Assembly: GCA_946638265.1 (NCBI GenBank)
Contig: CAMPBN010000080.1
Coordinates: 1-5,770 of the forward strand
Origin: an uncultured Bacillota bacterium
GTDB taxonomy: Bacteria; Bacillota; Clostridia; Peptostreptococcales; Anaerovoracaceae
Length of the DNA stretch: 5,770 nt
Reading direction: 5' to 3'
Shown here: in pieces, positions 1 to 5,770 of the stretch
Position numbering within the stretch: position 1 is the first letter of the stretch
How the letters are laid out: the number at the start of each line of letters is the position of its first letter
Notes under the pieces: generated by a model
Seen by the model: the letters and a program-made list of their open reading frames with translations, nothing else
Told to the model about the DNA's origin: nothing
Databases searched by the model: none
Translations under genes and position numbers: made by a program

Positions 1-277
1 ACTGCTCGCGTACCGCTCCGTATATGCTCGAATCGCCCGTATGAAGCCGCACCGTGGTTTTCCCTGCTTTCTCGGCTTCACGAATTACCCCGACCACCTG
101 TTCCAGCGTCATGGTTGCGCTGTTATGAATCTCGCAGGAGGATCCCGCATATGAAAGAAGCTCCGGATTTACCAAAGATCCAGCATATATGATCACATCC
201 GCTTCGGAAAGAAGCTTTGCTCCTCTGACCGTGATCAGGTCCGTTGCACCGCTGCCGGCTCCCACAAAATGTACCAT
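1..277 (-). CDS. cbiF: Cobalt-precorrin-4 C11-methyltransferase CbiF, N-terminal part (3' end beyond window)
   Basis: This is the first 92 codons of an SAM-dependent tetrapyrrole methyltransferase that adds the C11 methyl group to cobalt-precorrin-4 in the cytoplasm. The N-terminus MVHFVGAGSGATDLITVRGA is the glycine-rich opening of the family. It is followed by VIIYAGSLVNPELL (residues 28-41), MTLEQV (56-61) and RLHTGDSSIYGAVREQ (77-92). The AGSLVNPELL and LHTGD-SIYGA-REQ blocks separate CbiF/CobM from CbiL, CbiH and CbiE. The frame stays open to base 1; full-length members are about 250 residues, so roughly two thirds is missing. The ATG at 277-275 lies 1 nt after the cbiD stop, and a perfect AGGAGG (284-289) lies inside the end of cbiD with 6 nt spacing, so the two genes are probably translationally coupled. 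Position 83 is Ser where the family usually has Pro (GDPSIYG). Identification is confident. Confidence 0.95.
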   Translation of the reverse strand, partial: MVHFVGAGSGATDLITVRGAKLLSEADVIIYAGSLVNPELLSYAGSSCEIHNSATMTLEQVVGVIREAEKAGKTTVRLHTGDSSIYGAVREQ

Positions 278-278
278 T

Positions 279-1427
279 TTAGTCCTCCTTTTCCTTCTGC
301 TCCGCTACGATTTTTTTAAGTAGTTCATCCGAAGCCTTCGTTCCGGCCAAAAAGCCGTATTCCTTTGAAAACATGATGGCTCCCACCTGCATTTCCGAAA
401 AAATTCGATGGTCCATGATAAATTCTATCCGCTCTGCAATCCTCTCAAGAGTTTCCTCACAAAGCCCTTCTTCTTTCAATATTCTCAGCCCGTCATCGCA
501 GGTGGCGCAGTTAAGCATTTCACCGATTTTTTCTTTGCTAAGCCCTGCTGCACCTGCATGGGCTGCCATGATATCCAGCCTGCAATCGCCATACTTTGAA
601 TGCGTATTCATCATTCCTCCCGCAATTTTCACCAGCTTTCCGATATGTCCCACCAAGAGCGCCCCTTTAAATCCAAGCTCGCGGCAAATATCCAGCGAAT
701 CTCCTATAAAATTTGAAGTCATCACTGCCCATTTCGGATCCAGCTCCATTCCGAATCTGATAAAATCCGAGCCGTAATTTCCCGGAGTAAGGAATGCATA
801 TTCCGCACCGTTTTCACGCCTTTGGCGAAGCTCCACCCTGATGGTATCCACCAGAGCCTGCTCGCTCATCGGCTCCACTATCCCGCTGGTCCCGATAATG
901 GATATGCCTCCTTCGATTCCCAGCCTTGGGTTGAAGGTTTTTTTCGCCAGGCTCTCCCCTTCGGGGACGGATATTTCCACAAGGAGCCCCCCTTCATAAG
1001 CTGCCGCTTCACAGACCTCCTCCAGATTTTCTTTTATCATCTTTCGCGGCACTGAATTGATGGCAGCTGCTCCAACAGGCTGATCCAGCCCTTTTTTGGT
1101 CACTCTGCCCACGCCTTTTCCTCCGTCTATGCGAATTCCGTGCTCCGCCTCACGCATCACCTTTGCCTGCACCAAGGCGCCGTTTGTGATATCCGGATCG
1201 TCCCCCGCATCCTTTCTGACAGCGCATGAAACCGCATTCTGCCCAATTTTGATATTTTCGATGGCAAGCTCAAGTCCTATTCCTTTGGGCGTCAAAATAC
1301 CGATTTTTTCTTTTCTGCGGCCCGTGAGAAGCATATATGCCGCAGCCTTTGCAGCCGCAGCGGCACAGGTACCGGTGGTATATCCCAGCTTCATTTTTTT
1401 GCCGTCTTTTACTACATATTCTTCCAT
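279..1427 (-). CDS. cbiD: Cobalt-precorrin-5B C1-methyltransferase CbiD
   Basis: This 382-residue cytoplasmic enzyme methylates C1 of the corrin ring after ring contraction and is a marker of the anaerobic cobalamin route. The length fits the family (about 360-380). Visible hallmarks are GYTTGTCAAAAAKAA near the N-terminus (from residue 15), KDAGDDPD (72-79), GTSGIVEPMSE (179-189), GNYGSDF (216-222) and the C-terminal block GKLVKIAGGMMNTHSKYGD (263-281). The ATG at 1427 is preferred over Met12 because relatives usually carry about 12-15 residues before GYTTG. Its ribosome site is weak: only GATAAAG-like purines precede it. The gene begins 39 nt after the cbiC stop and ends 1 nt before cbiF, whose Shine-Dalgarno site it contains. 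An oddity is a C-A-T-C pair (Cys307, Cys310) near the C-terminus. Function is assigned from the family. Confidence 0.97.
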   Translation of the reverse strand: MEEYVVKDGKKMKLGYTTGTCAAAAAKAAAYMLLTGRRKEKIGILTPKGIGLELAIENIKIGQNAVSCAVRKDAGDDPDITNGALVQAKVMREAEHGIRIDGGKGVGRVTKKGLDQPVGAAAINSVPRKMIKENLEEVCEAAAYEGGLLVEISVPEGESLAKKTFNPRLGIEGGISIIGTSGIVEPMSEQALVDTIRVELRQRRENGAEYAFLTPGNYGSDFIRFGMELDPKWAVMTSNFIGDSLDICRELGFKGALLVGHIGKLVKIAGGMMNTHSKYGDCRLDIMAAHAGAAGLSKEKIGEMLNCATCDDGLRILKEEGLCEETLERIAERIEFIMDHRIFSEMQVGAIMFSKEYGFLAGTKASDELLKKIVAEQKEKED

Positions 1428-1466
1428 ATATTCTTTATCAAGCCATAAAGGCTGTCTTTTTCAAAA

Positions 1467-2090
1467 TTATCTTGTGATCTTATAAAGCAGCGCATTGCAG
1501 ATGGCAGCCGCCACATTGCTTCCGCCCTTTCTTCCGCGTGCTATGATATGCGGCGCGCCGGAACCTATGATAAGTTCCTTACTTTCCACCACATTCACAA
1601 ATCCCACAGGTACGCCTATGATAGCCACCGGATTCAGTTTTCCCGCTTTCATCAGTTCATCGAGCGCTATCAGTGCTGTCGGTGCATTTCCGATTGCAAA
1701 GATGCATGGTTTTGTGAGCGTCGCCGCCTTTTCCATGGAGACTGTAGCTCTGGTGATTCCGCGAGCCTTGGCCTCTTCCGCCACGTCCCCGTCCGACATA
1801 AAGCAATGCACTTCTCCTCCCAGCTTTCCCAGAATATTTTTGTTAATACCCGATTTTGCCATCTGCGTATCCGTTACTATATCGCAGCCCTCTTTCAAGG
1901 CTTCCAGGATTTTTTCCACCACTCCTTCTGAAAATACCAGATTGTCTGCATAATCAAAATCAGCCGTCGTGTGGATCACGCGCTTTACGATTGATTCCTG
2001 CTCCTGCGGGAATTTCCGGTCTCCCAGGATTTCCGTGATAATCTCGAAGCTTCTTTTTTCGATGTCCATAGGTTTTACTATTTCAAACAT
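1467..2090 (-). CDS. cbiC: Cobalt-precorrin-8 methylmutase CbiC
   Basis: This 207-residue enzyme moves a methyl group from C11 to C12 of cobalt-precorrin-8, giving cobyrinate. The family's catalytic histidine is most likely His40 in RVIHTTADFDYADNLVFS (residues 37-54). Other family blocks are DTQMAKSGINK (74-84), AIGNAPTAL (132-140), GVPVGFVNVVESKE (159-172) and RGRKGGSNVAAAI (185-197). Length matches the usual 200-220. The open frame reaches an upstream ATG at 2108, adding MPEGEK, but the ATG at 2090 is chosen because AAGGAG (2096-2101) sits 5 nt before it and the protein then opens with the typical MFEIVKPMDIEKRSFEII. The start overlaps the last 13 nt of cbiA, implying translational coupling. 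A 39-nt gap separates it from cbiD. Identification is firm; the start is inferred from the ribosome site. Confidence 0.96.
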   Translation of the reverse strand: MFEIVKPMDIEKRSFEIITEILGDRKFPQEQESIVKRVIHTTADFDYADNLVFSEGVVEKILEALKEGCDIVTDTQMAKSGINKNILGKLGGEVHCFMSDGDVAEEAKARGITRATVSMEKAATLTKPCIFAIGNAPTALIALDELMKAGKLNPVAIIGVPVGFVNVVESKELIIGSGAPHIIARGRKGGSNVAAAICNALLYKITR

Positions 2091-3439
2091 TTTTTCTCCT
2101 TCAGGCACGCCCTGTAAAAATTAATTGCAAAATCCGGATTTGAATAAAAATGGAAATGAGGGTAACCGGCGTAGAGAGTATCCGTGGCGACTGCCGCTTT
2201 CCACTCCCTGCCGTTTTCTTTTTTCGCCGTAAAATCTTCTCCCGGAAAATCCGCATCATAGTAGTGAAATTCGTGAGCTCTGATGCTTTCGCCTTTTTTG
2301 CAGAGCATATTGTCCTTTTCCGCAATCAGGGTTACATAGCCAAACCTCACCAGTTTCCCGCTATTCTCGCAGCCTCCCGGCAGTACGCCCGCCAAAGCTG
2401 CCCCTTCTATATTTTCAAGGAGATACATAAACCCGCCGCACTCGGCTATAGTGGGAAGTCCGCCTTTTACGGCATCCTTTACGGATTTCAGCATACTTTT
2501 ATTTTCCGAAAGCGCTTTCTGATAAAGCTCCGGGTATCCGCCACCCAGGTAGAGCCCGTTAAGACCCTCCGGCAGCTTTTCGTCCGAAATCGGGCTGAAA
2601 TATATTATCTCTGCCCCCAGTTTTTCGAGAAGTCTCAGGCTGTCTTCGTAATAAAAGCAAAACGCCTCGTCCTTCGCCACGCCTATCCTGACCTTTTCTT
2701 CAAAAGGCTTTACCGAAACAGGTTCAAAGTCAAGTTTTTCCGCATTCTGCGCCAGCTGCAAAAGCCCGTCCAAATCTATATATTTTTCTGCAGCCTCAGC
2801 AAGTTCACGCATGACACTCTTGAAAGCGATGATTTCGTCTGCTATCACCAGCCCCAGATGTCTGCTCTTAATACTGCAATCCGGAAGATACGGCAAAAAG
2901 CCCAAAGGCCGCACTTTACCGCCAAAATATTCATTAATCGCATCCTTCAAAACATTATATGTGGATTGGGTACAATTATTTAATATCACTCCGCAGATGC
3001 CGCTTTCTTTTTCAAAATCCAAAAATCCTTTGATGGCTGCCAGCACCGAAAGAGATGCGCCCTTTGCATTCACTGTCAAAACCGCAGGAGTTGCCGTAAC
3101 CTGCGCCACCTCATATGTGCTGCAACGACTGCTTTTTATACCAAGTCCGTCATAATATCCCATGACGCCTTCGATGATGCTGATATCGCAATCCGCTGCT
3201 TCTTCTGCCAGAATATAGCGGGCTGTATTTTCGTCCAGAAAATAAAGGTCAAGATTCCCGGACTTAGCCCCTATAATGCGGCTGTGAAACATCGGATCGA
3301 TATAGTCCGGCCCGCATTTGAAGGCTCCCACCTTCATTCCGCGGTTTTTCAGCGCCTGTAATATGGCACAGGTGATCGTGGTTTTACCGCAGCCGCTGTT
3401 TGTACCGCCTATCAAAATTCGTGGAATACTGTTTTTCAT
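2078..3439 (-). CDS. cbiA: Cobyrinate a,c-diamide synthase CbiA
   Basis: This 453-residue enzyme makes two ATP- and glutamine-dependent amidations on the a and c side chains of cobyrinate. The N-terminal dethiobiotin-synthetase-like domain has the P-loop GGTNSGCGKTT (11-21), FKCGPDYIDPMFH (40-52), GNLDLYFL (61-68) and EGVMGYYDG (90-98). The C-terminal class I glutamine amidotransferase-like domain starts near residue 250 and has GLYLGGGYPELY (295-306), the probable nucleophile Cys334 in IAECGGFMYL, RAHEFHYY (387-394) and the probable triad histidine in AGYPHFHF (His430). Length fits the family (about 450-460). A GTG in frame at 3463 lacks a ribosome site; the ATG at 3439 has GGAG 7 nt upstream and is preferred. 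The gene follows the ATPase by 28 nt and overlaps cbiC by 13 nt. The family also includes CobB (aerobic) and CfbB (F430 pathway); neighbouring cbiC, cbiD and cbiF support CbiA. Confidence 0.96.
   Translation of the reverse strand: MKNSIPRILIGGTNSGCGKTTITCAILQALKNRGMKVGAFKCGPDYIDPMFHSRIIGAKSGNLDLYFLDENTARYILAEEAADCDISIIEGVMGYYDGLGIKSSRCSTYEVAQVTATPAVLTVNAKGASLSVLAAIKGFLDFEKESGICGVILNNCTQSTYNVLKDAINEYFGGKVRPLGFLPYLPDCSIKSRHLGLVIADEIIAFKSVMRELAEAAEKYIDLDGLLQLAQNAEKLDFEPVSVKPFEEKVRIGVAKDEAFCFYYEDSLRLLEKLGAEIIYFSPISDEKLPEGLNGLYLGGGYPELYQKALSENKSMLKSVKDAVKGGLPTIAECGGFMYLLENIEGAALAGVLPGGCENSGKLVRFGYVTLIAEKDNMLCKKGESIRAHEFHYYDADFPGEDFTAKKENGREWKAAVATDTLYAGYPHFHFYSNPDFAINFYRACLKEKKCLK
2096..2101 (-). 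promoter_or_regulatory. Ribosome binding site of cbiC
   Basis: Minus-strand AAGGAG lies 5 nt before the ATG at 2090, inside the end of cbiA. It selects this ATG over the one 18 nt upstream at 2108, which would itself place the site within the coding region. Confidence 0.8.
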
Positions 3440-3446
3440 AAAAATT

Positions 3447-3450
3447 CTCC
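3447..3450 (-). promoter_or_regulatory. Ribosome binding site of cbiA
   Basis: Minus-strand ACGGAGAATTTTT precedes the ATG at 3439, with GGAG 7 nt from it. The earlier in-frame GTG at 3463 has no comparable purine tract, so this site decides the start. Confidence 0.7.
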
Positions 3451-3467
3451 GTAAAAATTTCACATCG

Positions 3468-4232
3468 CTAATGCATCAAATGCGGGAACCATTTTTCAAA
3501 GGCCGCCTGATCCATATCGTAGAGCTTTGCAATGCTTGTTTTCGCCATTACTTCTTCCGGCGTACCGTATGCCGCAATCTTATCGCCGTTTACGCACATG
3601 ATATAATCCGAAACCTTGAGCGCCAGCTCGATTTCGTGAAGTGACATGATGATGGTGGTACCCCGGCTGTTTGCCAATTCTTTTAAGATTTCCAAAAGTT
3701 CCACCTTGTATCTGATATCCAGATATGCTGTAGGCTCATCCAGAATTAGCACTTTCGGTTCCTGGCATATGGCTCTGGCCAGCATGATTCTCTGTTTCTG
3801 CCCGTCCGAAAGCGTCATAAAATCCCTGTCTTTGAGCGACATACCGTGCACCCGTTCCAATGCCTCCCTCACCGCTTCTTCGTCTTCCGCAGTCAATTTG
3901 CCGAACATATTGGTATACGGGTATCTGCCCATAGCCACCAGCTCCGCGCAGGTCATCAGCTCCGGGCGAATGCGCTCTGTCAGCACCACTGCCATATTCT
4001 GCGCCAGAGTCTTCGGATTGATATCGCCAAGTTTCATGTTTTCGAGAAAAACAGTTCCGCCAACCAGCTCCAGCTGGCCTGTGACAGATTTTAATATCGT
4101 GGATTTTCCTGCACCGTTTGGTCCAATCATCGTAAGGATTTTCCCCTGCTCAAGCTCAATATTTATGTCGCTGATCAGCGCATTTCCGTTATATCCCACG
4201 GCCAGGTCTTCTGCCTTAAAATATATATTCAT
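3468..4232 (-). CDS. ABC transporter ATP-binding protein, FecE/BtuD type
   Basis: This 254-residue cytoplasmic ATPase should power the permease encoded just upstream. Visible motifs are the A-loop Tyr14, Walker A GPNGAGKST (37-45), signature LSDGQKQR (141-148), Walker B VLILDEP (161-167, Glu166 catalytic), D-loop YLD (170-172) and H-loop His199 in MSLHEIE. The GRYPYT segment (102-107) is typical of metal-chelate and vitamin B12 importers. Two motifs deviate: the signature is LSDGQ rather than LSGGQ, and the usual VLPQ of the Q-loop reads VLTE (83-86), so Gln is replaced by Glu. Catalytic residues otherwise look intact. The ATG is 1 nt after the permease stop and has GGGAGGA (4238-4244) 5 nt upstream. 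Substrate cannot be read from the ATPase; with cbi genes downstream, a corrinoid is plausible, and iron-siderophore or haem uptake are alternatives. Confidence 0.93.
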   Translation of the reverse strand: MNIYFKAEDLAVGYNGNALISDINIELEQGKILTMIGPNGAGKSTILKSVTGQLELVGGTVFLENMKLGDINPKTLAQNMAVVLTERIRPELMTCAELVAMGRYPYTNMFGKLTAEDEEAVREALERVHGMSLKDRDFMTLSDGQKQRIMLARAICQEPKVLILDEPTAYLDIRYKVELLEILKELANSRGTTIIMSLHEIELALKVSDYIMCVNGDKIAAYGTPEEVMAKTSIAKLYDMDQAAFEKWFPHLMH

Positions 4233-4233
4233 G

Positions 4234-5361
4234 CTAATCCTCCCTGCCGCTGCGGCGTTTGATCATCATATAGATAACAATCGGTGCTCCGAATATGGAA
4301 GTGACAGTGCCGATGGTAAGCTCCGTCGGCGCAAAAACCGTTCTGGCTATCAGGTCGCAGAACATGCAAAAGACCGCGCCGCTTACAAAGGTCGCCGGTA
4401 TCACAAACAAAGGCTTGGAAGATTTCAAGAGGCTCCTTGCTATATGAGGCACTGCGATTCCCACAAAAGAGATTGGTCCCGCCAGCGCAGTCACGCAGGA
4501 AGAAAGCAGGCTCGAAAGCAAAATGAGTATCACTCTGAAAGGCTTGATCTTAATACCCATGCTGCGGGCATAGCCTTCTCCGAGAGCGTATGCCGAAATC
4601 GGCTTTGAAAGGAGAAGTGCCATGATCACTCCCGGAATGCACATAAGAAGCGCAGCCTCCACATAGCCCCAATTGGCACCGGAAAAAGATCCCATGGACC
4701 AGTTTTTCAGGTTTACCACGTCGTGGTCGTTTGCAAAATTGATGCAAAAATCCGTCACCGCACTGCAGATATAACCCACCATAATGCCTATCACCAGCAG
4801 CATGGACATGCTTCGCACATTTTTGGCAAAGACCAGCACCACCGAAGTGATCAGGAGCGAGCCCAAAAATGCAGCCAGTATGATGGAAATCGACGAAAGG
4901 CTTCCGATGACAGGCGCCAGGAATATCATGGTGATGCCCACCACCATCTTTGCACCCGAGGAAATACCCAGTACAAACGGTCCTGCTATCGGATTTCTGA
5001 AAAATACCTGCAAAAGATATCCTGAAACCGAAAGCGCACCGCCCAGTATTGCCGCCAAAATCATCCTCGGCAGGCGGATGCTGAATATAATCTGATTTTC
5101 AGTGGAAGCCCGCATCAAATCGGACAGCTTTTCCGAATATGCTCCGCCCGTAAAAATATTGGCAATACCGTATTTACAGCCTTTCCAGAGCATGGAAAAT
5201 ATATCTCCCGTTCCGATACTGACAGAGCCTATATTGATATTCAAGATAATCCCCGCCAAAAAAAGCACGCAGAAAATCACCATGACTGCCGTAAATCTGG
5301 CGGTATTTCCAAATCTTAAATTTTCTGTCCCGTTTGCCGGCAGGTTTTGACTGTTTCCCAT
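4234..5361 (-). CDS. FecCD/BtuC-family ABC transporter permease
   Basis: This 375-residue integral membrane protein is the transmembrane subunit of a type II ABC importer, presumably a homodimer as in BtuC. A first membrane segment (about 22-42) is followed by GSVSIGTGDIF (45-55), the family motif RLPRMILAAILGGALSVSGY (96-115), RNPIAGPFVLGISSGA (122-137), a cytoplasmic coupling region YALGEGYARSMGI (258-270), GPISFVGIAVPHIAR (295-309) and the end block PTELTIGTVTSIFGAPIVIY (345-364). About nine or ten hydrophobic segments are present and the C-terminus is basic (KRRSGRED). It is longer than the usual 330-360, mainly through extra sequence at about 60-90 between the first segment and RLPR. A GTG at 5472 is in frame but has no ribosome site, so the ATG at 5361 with AGAGGA upstream is chosen. 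Substrate is unknown; corrinoid, cobalt or iron chelate, or haem are possible. Confidence 0.92.
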   Translation of the reverse strand: MGNSQNLPANGTENLRFGNTARFTAVMVIFCVLFLAGIILNINIGSVSIGTGDIFSMLWKGCKYGIANIFTGGAYSEKLSDLMRASTENQIIFSIRLPRMILAAILGGALSVSGYLLQVFFRNPIAGPFVLGISSGAKMVVGITMIFLAPVIGSLSSISIILAAFLGSLLITSVVLVFAKNVRSMSMLLVIGIMVGYICSAVTDFCINFANDHDVVNLKNWSMGSFSGANWGYVEAALLMCIPGVIMALLLSKPISAYALGEGYARSMGIKIKPFRVILILLSSLLSSCVTALAGPISFVGIAVPHIARSLLKSSKPLFVIPATFVSGAVFCMFCDLIARTVFAPTELTIGTVTSIFGAPIVIYMMIKRRSGRED

Positions 5362-5367
5362 CCTGCT

Positions 5368-5373
5368 TCCTCT
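5368..5373 (-). promoter_or_regulatory. Ribosome binding site of the permease gene
   Basis: Minus-strand AGAGGA lies 6 nt before the ATG at 5361. It supports this start over the upstream in-frame GTG at 5472, which has only AT-rich sequence before it and would put the intergenic hairpin inside the coding region. Confidence 0.75.
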
Positions 5374-5426
5374 CTTTGGATAAAATTGTAAAATCAGCAA
5401 ATTAAGTAAATATTTTGCTTCATTCC

Positions 5427-5465
5427 AAAAAATGCGCAAGCTGTCGCAAAGGCTTTGCGGCAGCT
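5427..5465 (-). terminator. Candidate intergenic attenuator or leaky terminator hairpin
   Basis: Reading the minus strand, AGCTGCCGCAAAG, one C, then CTTTGCGACAGCT form a near-perfect inverted repeat (5439-5465): 12 pairs with a 3-nt loop and a single C-A mismatch. Six nt later comes a run of six T (5427-5432). It lies between the binding-protein stop and the permease start. Placed there, it could partly stop transcription so that the binding protein is made in excess of the membrane complex, or protect the upstream mRNA from 3' decay. The 6-nt spacer before the T run is longer than in a classical intrinsic terminator, so strength is doubtful. Confidence 0.55.
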
Positions 5466-5478
5466 CTTTCACATATAA

Positions 5479-5770
5479 TTATTTTAATCTATAAAGATAC
5501 GGAAGTTCATCCGCATCCGCAGCCTCTCCCGTAAATACCTTTCGGAAGCTTTGTATCATCTCGCCAAGACGTGTGGTTTCCTGATACATATTCTGGTCGG
5601 TACACCACACTTCACCGTTTTTCACGGCTTTGAATTCACCAAGCAATGTGCTCTTGGCCAAAAGCTCTTTCATATTCTTCACTTCGCCCCCGATAGTGCT
5701 GTTATAGATAACAACATCCGCATCCTTGGCTGCCTCGAAAAAGCTCTCCATCTCCAAATTCACTGTAGCA
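5479..5770 (-). CDS. ABC transporter substrate-binding protein, C-terminal part (5' end beyond window)
   Basis: The frame is open to the window edge and encodes the last ~96 residues of a protein ending in ELPYLYRLK. In this fragment, DADVVIYNSTIGGEV, LLAKSTLLGEFKAVKNGEVW and a final helix around RLGEMIQSFRKVF resemble the C-terminal lobe of class III (BtuF/FhuD/FepB-like) periplasmic binding proteins, in which 'a-V-k-n-G-x-V-w' is a recurrent element. Such proteins are usually 300-380 residues, so about two thirds is missing, including any lipoprotein signal. The apparent start at 5763 is only an internal GTG and not a real start. The permease and ATPase genes downstream support the call. 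It would capture the substrate outside the membrane and deliver it to the permease. Nothing in the fragment fixes the substrate. Confidence 0.82.
   Translation of the reverse strand, partial: ATVNLEMESFFEAAKDADVVIYNSTIGGEVKNMKELLAKSTLLGEFKAVKNGEVWCTDQNMYQETTRLGEMIQSFRKVFTGEAADADELPYLYRLK

Noticed and set aside
2091..2108. The longer CbiC start at 2108 adding MPEGEK.
   Set aside because: The AAGGAG site falls within these codons and positions ribosomes at the ATG at 2090, which also gives the usual family N-terminus.
2150..2983. A 277-codon plus-strand open frame opposite cbiA.
   Set aside because: It lies wholly inside cbiA, shows no domain or convincing ribosome site, and is rich in Phe, Arg and Lys as expected from the complement of coding sequence.
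3646..4608. A 320-codon plus-strand open frame antisense to the ATPase and permease genes.
   Set aside because: It spans two well-supported minus-strand genes, has no recognisable motif, and its Ser/Pro-rich composition followed by a switch to charged, low-complexity sequence is typical of a shadow frame.
5380..5420. A possible internal promoter for the permease: TACAAT on the minus strand in the AT-rich part of the gap.
   Set aside because: The -10-like hexamer matches 5 of 6, but no acceptable -35 element lies 16-18 nt upstream; AT-rich gaps give such matches by chance.
5362..5472. A GTG-initiated 37-residue N-terminal extension of the permease.
   Set aside because: There is no ribosome site before the GTG, the segment contains the intergenic hairpin, and a good AGAGGA site marks the ATG at 5361.
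1..5770. A cobalamin riboswitch, CRISPR array, tRNA or insertion sequence.
   Set aside because: No B12-box-like structure, spaced repeats, tRNA fold or transposase motif was seen by eye. The window is almost wholly coding, and the operon leader would lie outside it.

Overview
The window is part of one tightly packed minus-strand gene cluster that joins an ABC uptake system to the anaerobic (cobalt-early) cobalamin biosynthesis pathway. Transcription runs from high to low coordinates. Both ends are cut: the first gene (a substrate-binding protein) has lost its 5' end at base 5770, and the last (cbiF) has lost its 3' end at base 1. Moderate G+C, AGGAGG-type ribosome binding sites, 1-nt gene junctions and the protein style suggest a clostridial Firmicute, perhaps Lachnospiraceae-like. 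This is inference from motifs; no search was run.

In transcription order: (1) the C-terminal ~96 residues of a periplasmic-binding-fold ABC substrate-binding protein (5479-5770); (2) a 117-nt gap with an imperfect 12-13 bp hairpin followed by a T tract, a candidate attenuator; (3) a FecCD/BtuC-type permease (4234-5361); (4) its FecE/BtuD-type ATPase (3468-4232); (5) cbiA, cobyrinate a,c-diamide synthase (2078-3439); (6) cbiC, cobalt-precorrin-8 methylmutase (1467-2090); (7) cbiD, the C1 methyltransferase (279-1427); (8) the N-terminal 92 residues of cbiF, the C11 methyltransferase (1-277).

The transporter would bring in a metal chelate or corrinoid, and the Cbi enzymes carry out ring methylation (CbiF, CbiD), methyl migration to cobyrinate (CbiC) and a,c-amidation (CbiA). 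CbiD with CbiF, CbiC and CbiA marks the anaerobic rather than the aerobic route. The missing enzymes (CbiK/X, L, H, G, J, E, T) are expected outside the window, as is any cobalamin riboswitch, which would lie upstream of the binding-protein gene beyond base 5770.

For cbiC, cbiA and the permease, the longest open frame starts upstream of the likely start; Shine-Dalgarno sites place the starts downstream at 2090, 3439 and 5361. No RNA gene, insertion sequence, CRISPR array or convincing plus-strand gene was seen. The gene content is conventional. The points most worth a second look are the hairpin between the binding-protein and permease genes, the altered Q-loop and signature motif of the ATPase, and the undetermined transporter substrate.
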